From Rusavskia elegans (Eukaryota; Ascomycota; Lecanoromycetes; Teloschistales; Teloschistaceae), in assembly GCA_011316305.1 (NCBI GenBank), contig SAUG01000063.1:1-64000 (forward strand): DNA of 64,000 nucleotides. The letters run 5' to 3'. The first letter of the stretch is position 1. Every line of letters begins with the position of its first letter. The notes beneath the pieces were generated by a model. It saw nothing but the letters and a program-made list of their open reading frames with translations. It had not been told where the DNA came from and did not search any database. Below are positions 24,639 through 37,330 of the stretch, piece after piece. A program made the position numbers and the translations under genes.

Positions 24639-25692
24639 CTAGACTGATACTCTGCATAGACCTGCGCACCCTTTGCGTTCAGAAGTAAGGCTTTCAAAGT
24701 CCTCGGCACACTGATCCCTATCACCTTTTTGCCAGAGCTCTGATGGATTGGGCCAGCGCCGGGGCCCAAGAGGATTTATTGAAGTGCGCACCGCAATTTC
24801 GGCGCTCGTCAGGGGCAGGATGGACAACTTCTGTAGACCTTCGGTGTATGTTGTCAGGCGAACGAAACGGTCTTTATTGTGATCCCAACGCTCTTTCTCC
24901 AAGTCGCACACGATTTGTAGCCGTAATGTCTGGAGTCCAGTTAGGGATTTTACCAAGGCGATGCCGAGAGCGGTGTTCCAATGCCGCTCGTCACCCCAGC
25001 CCCAACGCATCTCAAAGCGAAGGTTATGGATGAGCCGTTTTTGGTGGATATTCCTGGTCTTCATGAACTCTCCGAAGGTTGGGCCATTGGGAAAAGAAAA
25101 GGTATTGGTAGTCCACAGTATTCGGTTGGCCTCGACGTATATTTGACGGGATGCACGGAGCACGGTCAGGTGCATTGTGACGTCGTCATCCAAGGGTTCG
25201 GGGTCGTAATTGTACATGTCAGAGTACACGTCCTCATCGCGGAAACGGCACTCAGCATGTGGTCTCCGCCAGATGACTTCTTCTCCGTCCCACCCAGGAA
25301 GCACCCGCGCCTTCCTGTCCGGCCGGTGCTCTTCACAGTCGTGTTGACAGATCTTATGTTTCCAGTGGAGTTGGCCGGAGTCTGTAGACGATTCAGGTTC
25401 GGACGTGTCGCAGCCCTCGTCGAAGTCCTCGTCGAAGTCGAGGTGCACAAGCCTCCCCCCCAACACCTCCCCCCAAATCTTATCGCGTAACTCAGACGGA
25501 AGCTTCAGAAGCGGCGAGACCGTCGCATTCCGCTTGATACTACCCCACAAATCAGCAAGATCCACAACAAGACAGCAACCAGCAGACATACATGGCTTTA
25601 GTGTCTGCCTTTGGGGTCGTAAAAGCAACTCGTTTCCTTCTTGGGTTACCCCTCCGCTCATCCTCGTCTTCCAAGCTCCTTCGCTTGGTCAT
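24639..25692 (-). CDS. 2EXR/DUF7730-type F-box-like protein
   Basis: Preferred model: exons 25592-25692 and 24639-25539, with a 52-nt intron (GTATGT donor, GCTGAT branch, GGTAG acceptor), 333 aa. The spliced N-terminus is MTKRRSLEDEDERRG then the basic NPRRKRVAF, a possible nuclear signal, followed by LLKLPSELRDKIWGEVL, an acidic linker (FDEDFDEG), and RQIYVEANRILWTTNTFSF. Those last two are the paired landmarks of the family. An alternative is a single 340-aa frame from ATG 25661 that reads through the intron. I prefer splicing because the read-through N-terminus looks non-coding. Function is unknown. Confidence 0.7.
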
Positions 25693-26079
25693 GTTGGCCG
25701 ACAGGATAGGGCCAGCTGCAGAATGGCAAAACAGGTCGGAGATGCACGGTATGTCAAATGGTTTGCGTCTTTTGCGAGAAACGCGGTTCGGCGGTAGAGG
25801 AGACGCGCTGAGACCCTTGTTTGCTTAGTAATGGGGTCGACGTAACGCTGCTCCAGTACTCAGTATTCACTCTGTTTCTATGAGGTAAATCATGGATCCG
25901 AGACGAAAAGTTTCAAACCAAGCGTGGAGCTTTCTTAGATGTATCTATCCAAACGAACATGTGCCATTATCGCATAACAAAAGCAAAGCTCGTGCCATAT
26001 CTATTGCTACATCTCGAAATCCCAGTCACTGCTCAACGAGCATTGAAATGGCCGATACCAGCTGAATCTCGGCAATATC
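25693..26079. other. Intergenic, nothing recognised
   Basis: Between two minus-strand genes; includes the likely promoter of the DUF7730-type gene and 3' flank of the transporter. Confidence 0.5.
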
Positions 26080-28435
26080 CTACTCCAAGATCTTCTCGAC
26101 CTTCTCTTCCTTCTCGAGAATGAGTGGTGGCCTGGGAATATTCTTTCGGAGGAAATAGCGCTTGAAGAACCATGGAAGCCACACGGTCAACTCATGGGAA
26201 ATGTACCTCGACGTTGGAACCGAGAAGACCTCTGCGTATCATTAGAAGAGAGCGCATCCCGTAAAAAGAGCCAGGTTTCACTTACGGTCCAATTCTTCTA
26301 GTGTGAGCTGTTTAGTTTCTCGGACAAAGCAGAAGACCATGAACCAGGCGATCAGGTTGAGCCCAGCGTAGAAACCGACTGTTGCCATCGTCAGCAAGTT
26401 GCCATGTGGAAGGTCTAGGAGGTCCAACTGACAAGCCCCAGTGGGAGTCATGACAGACTGCATTCGAGGGAAGGTCAAGCTAAGGACCCCAGCTGCATAC
26501 GCTTTGATTAGTGAAGCTTCAAGAAAATCGACGTCTGACATTGCTCACCAAACGTGTTGTTGATGCACACGGCCCAAGCCATCCCTTGCTCTCGCTGAAT
26601 GGTGGGGAACACCTCGGCCGAATACTGGAACGCGACAGGTCCCTCGCCGAGAGAGTACGCTATTGTGAAGAGGTAGACGAATCTAGAAACAATCATCAGC
26701 CATGTTCGGCGATCCAATCAGTTTTGAGGAACCTACAAGACGACCGGCCCTATTTGTTCGCCACGAGTGCCCGTAGTCTTCAGCAGAGACAGCCCGGCAG
26801 CCAAAAGGAAGATGCACATGAGGGGAAAGGTCTTGACCAATGGAATTAGTTCCCTCTCCGCAGACGAAGCTCTGGACGACTCACGATCAAGGTTAGGGTC
26901 CTTCGGCCTTTGGTGTCGATGAGGAACAAAGTAGGAATGGTGAACACCACTTGAATAGCACCATAGCCAAGAGACGCATACAAGGCCTGTTCTGCGGTGT
27001 AGCCGACGCGTTCGAAGATACTGGAGCTGTAGAAAGAGATGACTGCAAGCCGTTAGTTCAAACCACCTGGTACAAGATGGGCGGCGACTTACTGTTGATT
27101 CCGCACATCTGCTGACCGATCATGACAGTCGAGGCACCATAGTTGGCGCGCCTGATTCGAGGGACGGCAAAACAGTCCCAGAGACGGGCAAAATAGCCCG
27201 CGCCACGCGCCAACTTGAGTTCCTCCTTGTAGATGATGTACGAGTAGTAATAGTCTCTTGCGCCGATGATGGGATGGGCTCGCAGACGCCTCATCGAATT
27301 GTATCCTTGGGCGAGTTTGCCATGCTTCATGAGCCAACGAGGCGACTCGGGACAAAAGAAGATGCCAATGCCGAGAATGAACGAGGGGATGAAGGCAGAA
27401 CCGAGTTGCAGGCGCCAGGAGATGCTACCAGTGTCTTTGACAATAACATTGGCGCAGAAACCCAGGAAGATACCTAGGGGCAAGGGTTAGCCAGCTAATC
27501 GAACCGGGTGGTGAAGGATCGCTCACCGGCGACCACCCAAAGCTGCCAGAACATGACGAGGGCACCTCGAACGCGAGCGGGGGCCATCTCAGCGGAGTAG
27601 ATAGGAACGGTGGCATTCTTGGCACCGATTCCGATGCCCATGACGAAGCGGGCGGCAAACAGGCCTTGCCACGACTGCGCGAAACCGGAACCAATGGGAG
27701 TGGCGGTGAGGATGCAAGCGGTGATGAAGATCTCGCCCCTACGACCGAAGTAGTGATTGAGTGGATCGACAATGAAAGCACCGCTGTCGAGGGAGCCCGT
27801 CAGCTCGGTAGAAGGGGTCTGAGATTGTATACTTACATGAGGCCGGCGGTCAGAAAGATGATGGCGTTGATGACTCCGACGATCCATTCGTCTCTCCCCG
27901 GGGGAATTGCACCAGCTCCATCGTTCAGTTGATCGTCCCAAAGGCCAAAGGCCTGAGGGAAGGACAGATTGGCGCCGTTGGAACCGGTCTGATCCCAACC
28001 CTGGGTAGCGGCCCCGATGGCACAGAGGGCGATGGAGTACCAGAGCATGAACGGGCCATGCCATTTGTGATCCTTCTCGTAGGCCAGGGCGGCGCGCTCG
28101 TCGCCGCTCAGCTCGTCGACCAGGTCGAATTTCTCGGGGTCACGGGCGACGAGGGCGGCGCGACCGAAGAGGGCGGCGTGCTCGGGCATGCCATTCAACT
28201 CGGCAAAGGATTGAGCATCGAGGACGGTTTGCTCTCTGGTGGATCGCTGTGGGAAAGAAGAGGGTCAGCGTGGATGCAGATTGTCGGTGCGGGATGTCAG
28301 CCTCACCTTCAGAGGGTTCTCGACGATGTTGAGAGCGACGGACTGGCGACGACCGGAACGGTCAGCCATCTCGGGCTCGGGAGCCCGAATCATTGCCTTC
28401 TCATTGTGAGAGTCTGGGGATGATTTGTCGTCCAT
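26080..28435 (-). CDS. MFS sugar-porter-type transporter
   Basis: Nine exons: 28307-28435, 27837-28246, 27527-27783, 27093-27473, 26885-27042, 26737-26831, 26549-26682, 26286-26492, 26080-26231. All introns are 50-60 nt GT..AG and the joined frame is open for 640 aa. A long cytosolic N-terminus (~108 residues) precedes TM1 ([20 protein letters not shown]). Sugar-porter signatures are present: [11 protein letters not shown] (loop 2-3), PESPRWL at about residue 305, [11 protein letters not shown] (loop 8-9), and [13 protein letters not shown] after TM12. [19 protein letters not shown] marks a fungal subgroup whose substrate I cannot assign. It should act at the plasma membrane as a proton-coupled or facilitative sugar or polyol carrier. 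No link to the siderophore cluster is evident. Confidence 0.9.
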
Positions 28436-30607
28436 GGTGATGGGAGGTGATGGTAGTTGCAAGTGAGGCTGAAGAGATGAGGGAGAAAGAGAAGGAGAGA
28501 TGTGTGGAGAGCCAGTCGTCTGAAAGAGCAGCCTATGAGTAAGAGTCGAGTCAGAGGGTGTTTGCAGCTGTAATCACGAATCCCAGCGGATCCAACGGTT
28601 GCGTCGTCCGTGCTACGGGGGGCTACCTCGGCGCTCCCTCATTGGCCCAGTGGATGGCCTAAAACGGTGCTCTGCCTCACCCGAGGCTTGGCACCACGTT
28701 ACCTCGAATCCCGATCAAGTAAGCTAGTAAGCTCGACAATCTGCAGGGATTCTGCACCTCACTTTCACGGTCTCTTCCGCAGACAAACATTCAACAAGAG
28801 TCATCGAGACCATGCTGAACATATTCCTTGAATGAGGACCATCAATCGAGGCCCATGAAGACGTTTGAAATGCGGGGAGTGCACCCGAGGGTCGTGCGGA
28901 GTCAAGCTCACCACGAGATCGACGGGGACGGTAAGACTAGCACTAGTACTAGCTGCTAACGTCTCTGCAATTGCGGGGATCATCCCACTATCCCCAATGC
29001 GGATGGTGACGCAGCCATATCCGTCCGCAGTAGTGCCACCACAAAACCAATCAAAATCCATCCCCATGTTGGTTGTTGGTCCTTCGCCTTCCAATAAAAC
29101 GAAGGAATCGAAGGATTGTTATAATTTGCCATCCATTGTACTCCGTACGCTTGTAGCTGACGACTGCTGCTACGCGGCTGAACACTCGTGATGGACCCGG
29201 AGTTAACAAACAACAACGTCTCGTGTCGCGGCTACTAGTGGATACAGCCGCCTCGGCAGGAGAATATCAACCGACAAGACTTCCGGCCTATACAAGCATC
29301 AAATTCATTGTTGCTTGTCCTGATAGTCATGACTTGTCCCGAGCCACCCTGCAGGAATGTGCATCGCCACGTTTTTATCGCCCAATTCCGCCTACTGGGT
29401 TGTTCCTTGATAGAAGGCTGCAGCCAAGCCAACTCTGCCAACGCAGAAATCTCTAACCAATCGGATCGGCAAGCATCATCCTGTGGATGCTGCCCCACCA
29501 ACGAGAGGTGTTTGGGATCGCATCACGTGACAAAGGGCTAGCCCTAGACTTGGCAGGCCTTCCATGCTTCCTCTTGCTATCATCTTTCGATTCTAGTACT
29601 ATACCCAAAGTCACTGTGCTCTCGCTTCACAGGGCTTCTCATTCCCTCTTCAACGATTACGTCCACTCACGGCATTTAGTCGAGAATCTGGAGCTGATGT
29701 TGTCACGAGTCGCAGCTAACTAGTCGATGCAACCGCCTCGGCAACGTCAACGGCCAGAATGGCTCAAGATTCTCAGCCTACACAAGCTCAACAAGCATCA
29801 GCTTCATGATTGCTTGTCATGAGTATCATGTGAGCTTCTTTACAACCTACAGCCCATTTCGCTCGGAGCTTGATCGCTAAAAATTCGTAAGGCTCGATCA
29901 CCCGCCACTTTCTCTCCCTATCCCCTAAATCCGCCTACTGGGTTGTTCCTTGGCTGAAAAATGTGGGCTAAGCATTTGGCAACGCAGTGCGACCAACTCT
30001 GTGACCAATCATATCGACAACTATCCTGTTGGTTGCTGAGGACCCGAGTCTCTGCAAAAGATAAAGGATGCGAAGGATCATTGAACGAGAAGTATATTAC
30101 CACGGCAGAAGGTGGGCGCGTAATGCTCAGGAAATACAAATCCTCAGGATGGGGAGAGTGACTTCGCCCTGCAGCACATGGACCCTTTTGATTGGTGAGG
30201 CTTGATCTGGGGGGACACAGTCGGTAGCCAACCATGTCATGAGTATGCAGCGATTATCTGGTTTGGTGTCGGGAGATGCGTTTGCGCTGTCTATATGCAA
30301 GTACAAGCATGCTTGTGAAAGGCCAAAATCAGCCTTGCAGATGCCAGCTGCCGGGACGCTGCTTACGTCGACCGTCAGAACCCTCTTGGTGGTGGCCTCA
30401 CCAGAGCTTAGACCGTGGGCTTCTTTCTGATCTGCCTGTGGCCAAGCATGTTTGTAGCTATCTTCGCCGTGTTCCTCTCTACGTTTACTTTGCACCAACA
30501 ATATTCACTTCATTAGAGGTTTGCGAGTAGCTTTTCACCTCTTTCTTGATCCACTTTCAGCTCTTGGCATCTATAAGACCTTTCTTGAAAGGGATTTGAT
30601 CATCATC
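28436..30607. other. Long intergenic region with duplicated segment
   Basis: About 2.2 kb between the divergently oriented sugar transporter (-) and HET gene (+). It contains the imperfect direct duplication listed separately. No supported gene. Confidence 0.5.
29222..30010. repeat. Imperfect direct duplication (two ~250-300 bp copies)
   Basis: Copy A (about 29226-29470) and copy B (about 29708-30010) share the same ordered landmarks. These are GTCGCrGCT..ACTAGT followed by an ACCGCCTCGGCA-type block, AAGCATCA..TTCAT..TTGCTTGTC, a perfectly shared CCGCCTACTGGGTTGTTCC, and a later CCAACTCTG/CAACGCAG pair. Spacing differs because copy B carries extra sequence. Both copies lie in the 5' region of the HET gene. 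Confidence 0.65.
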
Positions 30608-32278
30608 ATGAGGCTCATCAATACTACAAGTTGCAACATTCTAGAATTTGGTCCTGAAACTATACCCCCATACGCGATTCTGTCTCATACTTGGGGAAAT
30701 GACGAGTATATCTTCAGCGATAGAAATATACCAGATCGCCGTCAATCGGCGGGCTTCAAAAAGATCTCCGGTTGCTGCGCCTTGGCTGCTCAGCAAGGCT
30801 ACAAATACCTTTGGGTTGACACGTGCTGCATCGATAAGACGAGCAGTGCCGAGTTGACCGAGTCAATCAACTCTATGTACAGATGGTATGAAGAGTCAAC
30901 CATATGTTATGTTTATCTCGCAGACTTCTTCCTTGAGCAAACCCAACACGAACGTGGAACCAAGTTTCGCGATAGCCAGTGGTTCCATCGTGGATGGACT
31001 CTGCAAGAGCTCTTGGCGCCCTTCAATGTTGTCTTCTACGACGCTAAATGGATGGAGATCGGCAGCAGAAGTTTCCTCCAGACGTACTTAACCGACATCT
31101 GTCGCATTAGTACCCGGCATCTGTCGTACCCAAAGGAGGCGAGCGTTGCCGCAAAAATGTCATGGGCCTCGAGGAGAGAGACGACCCGCAAGGAAGATGT
31201 GGCCTACAGTCTTCTTGGACTTTTTGGAGTCAACATGCCACTCATATACGGGGAGGGTGAAAACGCGTTCTTCCGGTTGCAATGCGAGATCGTCCAATCG
31301 TCCTCGGACGAGTCGATCTTCGCCTGGAGGGAGTGCTACGATTTTAGCCGTTTTAGTTACAGTGGGCTACTTGCCGCTAGTCCTCGGGACTTCGAGTACT
31401 CTGGTGACATCGTGCCAATACGTCTGAACAATTTCGACCGGCCTCCGTACTCGATGACGAATCAGGGATTGTCCATCGAACTCATTCCTTTGGATCTTGG
31501 TCGTAAGATTGAAGGCATCGATGATTACGCGTTCTATCTAAGGGAGAACCGAGATCCACGCTTGAAGGAACGAGATACTATTGATGGGCGTCAGTTCGAG
31601 TCTGTCTTTGCATGCGCTCGTGATTCATCAAAGGAAGCTCCTGCCATATTGACACTCATGATGATTGACGGGAAATTAGCCAGTCGAGTTTTTAATTCAG
31701 AAATCAGGTTCGAGAACAGCTATACAGATAGAGTGACCTCTTCTCAAAAGAATGCTGGGCAAACTTTCTTTGTAAGTCAGCAAAGATATACGCCTTTTAG
31801 CAAAACGGTATCAGCTCATACGCATGTGACGCTGACAGCAGCGTTTCGTGAGCGTTTTACCCTGGACGAACTCGCTTCCAGATGCTTCAACATTGGGGAG
31901 GATGCTTCAATCAGTGCGTGCCTTGCTAGAGTGGACGTGAGGCTGCACTTCACAAGTTCCCAGGGATACTCTTTCACCATGTCCTGGGATGAAGACGAAC
32001 TCCAGTCTCGATGGTATTTTCCAAGGCACTTTTCAGCGGGCTATTTTGTCAAATGCTGGGGTTTCCTCGATTCTGATCATGAATCAATCTCGCGAGACTT
32101 GAGGTCACACCATATCCCAGTTGGATCCGACATAAAGCTTAAGCTAAGCGACAACCTGATCGCGCCCATCGATGACAAACTCCTCCTCTCGATAAGCACG
32201 AGAGAAGTGGGCACTCATGGCGGCCAGGTCGTGTTGTTAAGCGTCGCTCCGATCGATCGTCTCAAAGCTCTAGAATAG
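30608..32278 (+). CDS. HET-domain (heterokaryon incompatibility) protein
   Basis: Single exon, 556 aa from ATG 30608; the open frame starts earlier with a TTG at 30521 that is not a credible start. The N-terminal ~240 residues are a complete HET domain: PPYAILSHTWG, KYLWVDTCCIDKTSSAELTE, SMYRWYEESTICYVYLADF, WFHRGWTLQELLAP, and DVAYSLLGLFGVNMPLIYGE. The C-terminal ~300 residues are not recognised. HET proteins in filamentous ascomycetes can trigger cell death when incompatible strains fuse. The one-domain-plus-unknown-tail layout, without a visible NACHT/WD tail, is the commonest type. No frame breaks. Confidence 0.9.
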   Translation: MRLINTTSCNILEFGPETIPPYAILSHTWGNDEYIFSDRNIPDRRQSAGFKKISGCCALAAQQGYKYLWVDTCCIDKTSSAELTESINSMYRWYEESTICYVYLADFFLEQTQHERGTKFRDSQWFHRGWTLQELLAPFNVVFYDAKWMEIGSRSFLQTYLTDICRISTRHLSYPKEASVAAKMSWASRRETTRKEDVAYSLLGLFGVNMPLIYGEGENAFFRLQCEIVQSSSDESIFAWRECYDFSRFSYSGLLAASPRDFEYSGDIVPIRLNNFDRPPYSMTNQGLSIELIPLDLGRKIEGIDDYAFYLRENRDPRLKERDTIDGRQFESVFACARDSSKEAPAILTLMMIDGKLASRVFNSEIRFENSYTDRVTSSQKNAGQTFFVSQQRYTPFSKTVSAHTHVTLTAAFRERFTLDELASRCFNIGEDASISACLARVDVRLHFTSSQGYSFTMSWDEDELQSRWYFPRHFSAGYFVKCWGFLDSDHESISRDLRSHHIPVGSDIKLKLSDNLIAPIDDKLLLSISTREVGTHGGQVVLLSVAPIDRLKALE

Positions 32279-35200
32279 TTCAGGCACTCCTCGGTATCAA
32301 AAGGAGCGGCTGGGCAAGCATTTGACAGTCTTGAAACCATGACCTACTCATCAAAACTGTGCCCCCCGGCCAAGCAAGAGCTTACGGAAGCCCACGAAAG
32401 ACTTCTGAAATCTCAGCAGTCAGTGGCTCATGGTTCCTCTTCTCACTTTCTTTAGCCACGAAGTAGATCCACGCTGCCCAAAACAGCATACAATTTCTTT
32501 GGGAAGGCATCCCCGCACATGCTATTATGCGTAATTCACACCCCTTCCCTACCTAGTCCAACAGTCGGTACATCGATGTGGGAAACAGATTTAGCGATTG
32601 CTAAAGCACTACTGTACAGGTGTCTCAAATAGTATACTCGGTGGATCAACGACGGTTATAACATGCAACAAGACTCGACTCTTATGGCTTGATGCTTGCG
32701 GTGCGGCATCCATTCGCTACTATGGTTTCCAATTCAGGGGCTCTTGGACGGAATGTGATTCCGCCAACCCCATATATAGCAGCGGATGGAATAATATCAT
32801 TCTGTCATATCGAGAGAAGGGGTGTGCTTTAGTTTAAGGTGATTGACAGAAGTGCAACAATTTGAGTCGTCGCGTTCGAAATGTAATGACAAAACATGTT
32901 TGGACATACCTCCCTTGTAATACAGCAGCCTGTTTGCAGAACTAGACCATCACATCCCCCATTTAGAGAGCGCCAGAAATACTCGAGTAGACAAAAAGTT
33001 CGCATCAAAACTGTTACACGCCACCTTTCAATGCCAGCCAATCCTCACCATAGCGGCCCCAAATATCAAAAAGCAAGATCTCAGCGCCGCAATGCATAAT
33101 CTCCATCCAAACCTATGATCCACTCCAACCCAAAACCGCACCCAACATCGACACCAACGTTGCTGGGAACGAGCTTGCGACTAATTGCTCACTCGTCGGC
33201 AAACACTTCAACAGTACCGTAAACGTCAACCTTGGCCGTATTTTTCACTATAGGCTCTTTATCAGTATTCAATCTACGCTTGCCATCCAACAATATACCA
33301 CATGAAACAACAAGGAGTTACACCGTTCCAACCGGTACCGTCCGTGACGTCCACGTACCATACACAAGTGCAAAGCAAGACACTCATCCTCGTGTCCCGC
33401 CCTCAACCTCGAGCTCTTCCAACAAGGATCCAGCGACCGCGCGCCCAAGATCAATGCCGCATGAGCTGCATGCAGTATCAGCCGCAAGCAGTATCTGTCC
33501 ACTCTCTTTACATCGAGCGCACTCCATTGCAAGAACATAGCATAGGCACTGAAGATCAGTACCGACAAACACGCTGTTCTGCACATAAGTAGCCGCGGAG
33601 CACCGCACCGCATCGTCTTCCCTCCATATCTTCTTCAGCACAAGCAAGTCCCAGCTTCCTCCCATCTGCAGACCAAGTGGTTCGCGCGTGTATTGTTGAC
33701 GAGACCAACATTCTTGAGGAAGAGATATCTGATACGATCGATGTGATATCTTGTAATCCAAATCCACTGTGTCCTGAGCGCTTTCCAAGAAACAGGTCGA
33801 GACGTAGGGAGAATGCATTCGCTGCCTACGTGCAGCTTGGGTGGCTGAAAACCCCCAATGTATGTGTCAATGGTATGAAATTTACACTCTGGCCAATCCT
33901 ATAGAGCATATCCATCCATGCACACGATACTGTCGAAAAGCGAGACCATGAATGTAAAACCCAATAGTCCATTTCTCACGATGCGAGGTTGTATAAGGTA
34001 TTTTGATGGTATGGTATGGTGTGGTCGAGACGATGGGCAGATCTGGGAGTCCGTGATGGAAGCTTCTTGGTGAATTGCTTTTCATGCAGTAGGAGACAGA
34101 AGCTAAAAGCTCTGGTTCCAAGATTGGAAGTCTACCTAAGTCTACCACGACATAGGGAGAACAGAAAATCTATCGCCACATCGAAGCCCATGCGCGCGTT
34201 TTGAGATTATAATATACTTGGATCAGGCCCATTATATCCATTCCATCCCGCGGACGTGTCTCACCTTGTTGCTTATTGATAAACATATAGGACTGGTGTC
34301 GGGGTGATAGATCGGTCATTTCTAGGTATGGTTATTATCGACCTGTCGAACTTAGTTGTGGAGGTGAAAGTTCTGTGTTCTAGTCCCGCTTCTGGTGGGC
34401 GACGCCTCTATCACGGTTCCACGGATTGTAGAGCATCCTTATCACTCTTATTGCCAATACTTATCGAAACACAGACCTATTGAGGAGAAAGTATACAATT
34501 TGTCCCAAGATCCAAAAAACCAGACTCCCATTCTTGTCTCTCGTCGAGGATAAAGATGGTATATGGCTTTCGGGAAAGGTACTTGAAAGAGCTTGCCAAC
34601 GCCTTTTCGCGTTTGAAAACCAATCTTTTCAGCTTAGATGCGTTGGCGCTATGGAATTCGACCTGATATTTTTTCCAAACGGTTTAGTCGAATAAATTGC
34701 AGGATGTTGTTACTAAACGGTGATCTTTGTGTCAAGAACATGACTTTGGCAGGGGGAGTTGAGGGTTGAAGTTCACGGTCCTCGTTAATGCCCAATTGCC
34801 CCATCAATGAAAGTCAACTTCCGCTTCTCGTTTCCAAGAGACGGTTGCCGAAGTGGTGGATCAAGCAGGAGCATGAATCAGCTTCTCTCGGGGGTTGTAT
34901 GTTTCTCGAAGGGAGAGGCCAGAAGGTTCGGTTGCGTGGCCATGGTCTCATGGGAGTATTCGATTCCAGGGACGTGATCATAACTGTAGGACAGGGCCTT
35001 AACTCTGGCGGGATTCCTGTTGGACTGGCTTGCGCGCCGGCTCTACGAGATCTTAAATTTGTTCGCGCAAGGACTCTGTATCTCCTTCCTTGAAGCCACA
35101 GCGTCTGTCACTCTCATCTTGACAAATCGGGCATATGCCAATGAGAAACAACAAAATACAAACATTGCAAGATTGTAGCACTACGATTCTGTGCCTCCCT

Positions 35201-35498
35201 CCAAGTCACGCTCAATGGTGAGGCTCATTGCTTCCTGTAGCTGCTGTATTGAAGCCTCTGTGACCTGAATACAGACCACATGGACCTTGATGAAACCATG
35301 TAGGAACCTGGGACTATACTATCCTCCACTAGAGTCAGGAGATGTTTACAAGATTTTGCACGTCCAGCATCACATTAAAGGTGAAGTGATCCCCAGTAGT
35401 TCGTAAGGCTCTGAAGTAAGACTACAGGGTCGGCTTTGTGAGAACGATGACAGTCTTGTCGTCTTTACTGGATGCATCCTCGCGCTTCATTGCGACCT
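32279..35498. other. Long gene-poor stretch
   Basis: About 3.2 kb. I found no gene I can support. One minus frame (33384-33818) is Cys-rich (DLQCLCYVLAMECARC) but has no credible start or signal peptide. Small plus frames at 34480-35093 lack motifs. Confidence 0.4.
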
Positions 35499-36720
35499 TC
35501 AGTCGATGTTTCTCCTTCCAAGACTCCAGCCGTTGGACGAGCATTTTCGTAACCCCTTCAGAAGCAGCTCCTGACGGAGTGAGTTGGAGCAAATCCCTAT
35601 GATCCGACCAGAATTGTCCAAGGCCTCTGTGTATTTGTTCTTATTCATTGGGTAGCAGATTCTGTCTATAGCATAGATGTCCTCAAGAGCCATGTGGACA
35701 CGTGAGATGCGAGGAGTATGGCCATCTACCCTAAAGTCGAAGAAGGGCTTTGTTCGGTGGTATTTGAGTATGCCGACTCTCTCGAGCTCGGCGGGGATGC
35801 GAATCCTCAAACGAGCAATTTTCCCCGCAAGTAACAGTTTCACCAATGCCCAAGCGGAATGCCAGTGGAATGGGAATATTAGTGCCTCTTTTTCATCCTT
35901 TGGAACCCAGAGTGTGACTGTGCTGACTTGCATGAGCTTTGAGATGAAGCCCGGGAGCCGATGCCAGCCCTGTCGAGTGTCGTCGTGCTCGAGATCGGTG
36001 GTCCTTCGGGGGAATTCGATATGGCGAATGGCCCTGCGGTGGATCTCCGGAAGCTCTGCTAAAAAGACTTCGGCAGCGGGGGCCGAGCAATAGAACATGA
36101 ATGTATTTTGTCGATAGAGGGCTTCTATACATTCGGTGTAGACTTGATTATTGACGCGGAGGATGGCGACTGCTGGGAGCCAGTGCGCCGAGCAGCAGCA
36201 GCGCGGAAGGCTATTGACTTCTTGAGTGTTTGAGGTGCTATTGATGTTGCCAACAGCACCTTGGCTCTTCCACTGTTCCTCAGCCTCTGTTGTGAATTAG
36301 CTTCTGCTCTTCAATCATAGCTTCCACGCGACCTTCACCGCTATTTGGGGTTTGATCTTCCTCCCCTTCCTGTTCTCCATCTTCTTCATCCTCCCAAACC
36401 TCCTCTTCCACCTCTTTCTCTTCACCTTCCTCTTCGCCAATTCCCTCCTCGTCCTCCTCTTCTTCGTCCTCCTCTTCTCCGTCCTCCTCTTCTTCGTCCT
36501 CCTCTTCTCCCTCTCGTTCTTCATTCCCCCATATCTCTCCCAAACTGTCCATGTCCATCATTCCTGAGATTTGCTCTGCATTGAAGCGTGCTTGACGGAC
36601 TCTGTGTTTCTCGTACACAGCAAGGCCACCAGGACGACAAAGCAACAATCTCCATATCTGCTCTCGTATCTCTAGAGGCAGGCGCAGGAGGCGAGACTCG
36701 GAATACATTGTATCGTCCAT
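35499..36720 (-). CDS. 2EXR/DUF7730-type protein with acidic repeat
   Basis: Exons 36339-36720 and 35499-36286, with a 52-nt intron (donor GTGAAG, branch CTAAT, acceptor CAACAG, phase 1), give 389 aa. It starts with LLRLPLEIREQIWRLLL. A pure Glu/Asp block of ~60 residues follows (units such as EEEDEEEEDGEE), encoded by an imperfect CTC/TTC microsatellite. The spliced second exon gives VAILRVNNQVYTECIEALYRQNTFMF, in which RVNNQVYTE..ALYRQNTF is the second family landmark. Without the intron, the two halves appear as separate frames and the gene looks broken. Function is unknown. The acidic tract is likely disordered. Confidence 0.75.
36370..36530. repeat. CTC/TTC microsatellite encoding the acidic block
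   Basis: An imperfect trinucleotide array (TCC/TCT/TTC units on +) lies wholly within the first exon of the DUF7730-type gene and is translated on the minus strand as Glu/Asp. Its length may vary between strains. Confidence 0.8.
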
Positions 36721-37330
36721 CGACCGTCAACGTCGAAGTGGAAGGAGGTACACGGCTGGGGATTGTGATGCAACACTGTGTCGCCCTCGCTTTGAGTGAT
36801 ATCGTTCGGACACTCTCAGGCGGCTATTCCTTCGACTATAGGAGTGGGCACCTGATACCTCGACTACCAGCCAAATAGGATGCCTAACCAATGCATGAGA
36901 TGATAAGATGACAGACTTGGTGTCCGCCGTTCCGGTTTCTTCTGCTAACCGCGAGTCGCCTAGTTGCACGCGCCAAGGCGCTGCACGACGCGTTTCAACG
37001 CGACTCAACGCCAAGCCCGGCTCCCCGGCAGTTCGCATATCCGTCTATGCGTATCCGTATGCTCCCGGACCACCACCACCGCGCTTTGACCAAATCCGAC
37101 GTTCCATAAAGCAGTTCTTGTCTCGTTCTCGTTCTTGTACTTCCATAGACCCCAGAAATCACTTGCGATATACGCTGAAACTGTGTTCCCCAATGTGCTT
37201 CTGACGAAAGACGTGATCTAGCGTCTTGGCCATCAGACGCGCCTTCCAAGAGGTGTTTGTTTGGAAACATCGCCCTGTTGTGCTGCTGTTCCTCACTTTT
37301 CTCTCTCATTCACACGGACTCTGATTTTTA
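36721..37330. other. Intergenic, nothing recognised
   Basis: Between the divergent DUF7730-type and C2H2 genes; a shared promoter region. A 98-codon plus frame here has no motif. Confidence 0.5.

Noticed and set aside
33384..33818. Cys-rich minus frame reminiscent of CFEM (DLQCLC)
   Set aside because: Only part of an eight-Cys pattern, no start or signal peptide, and neighbouring frames are equally open.
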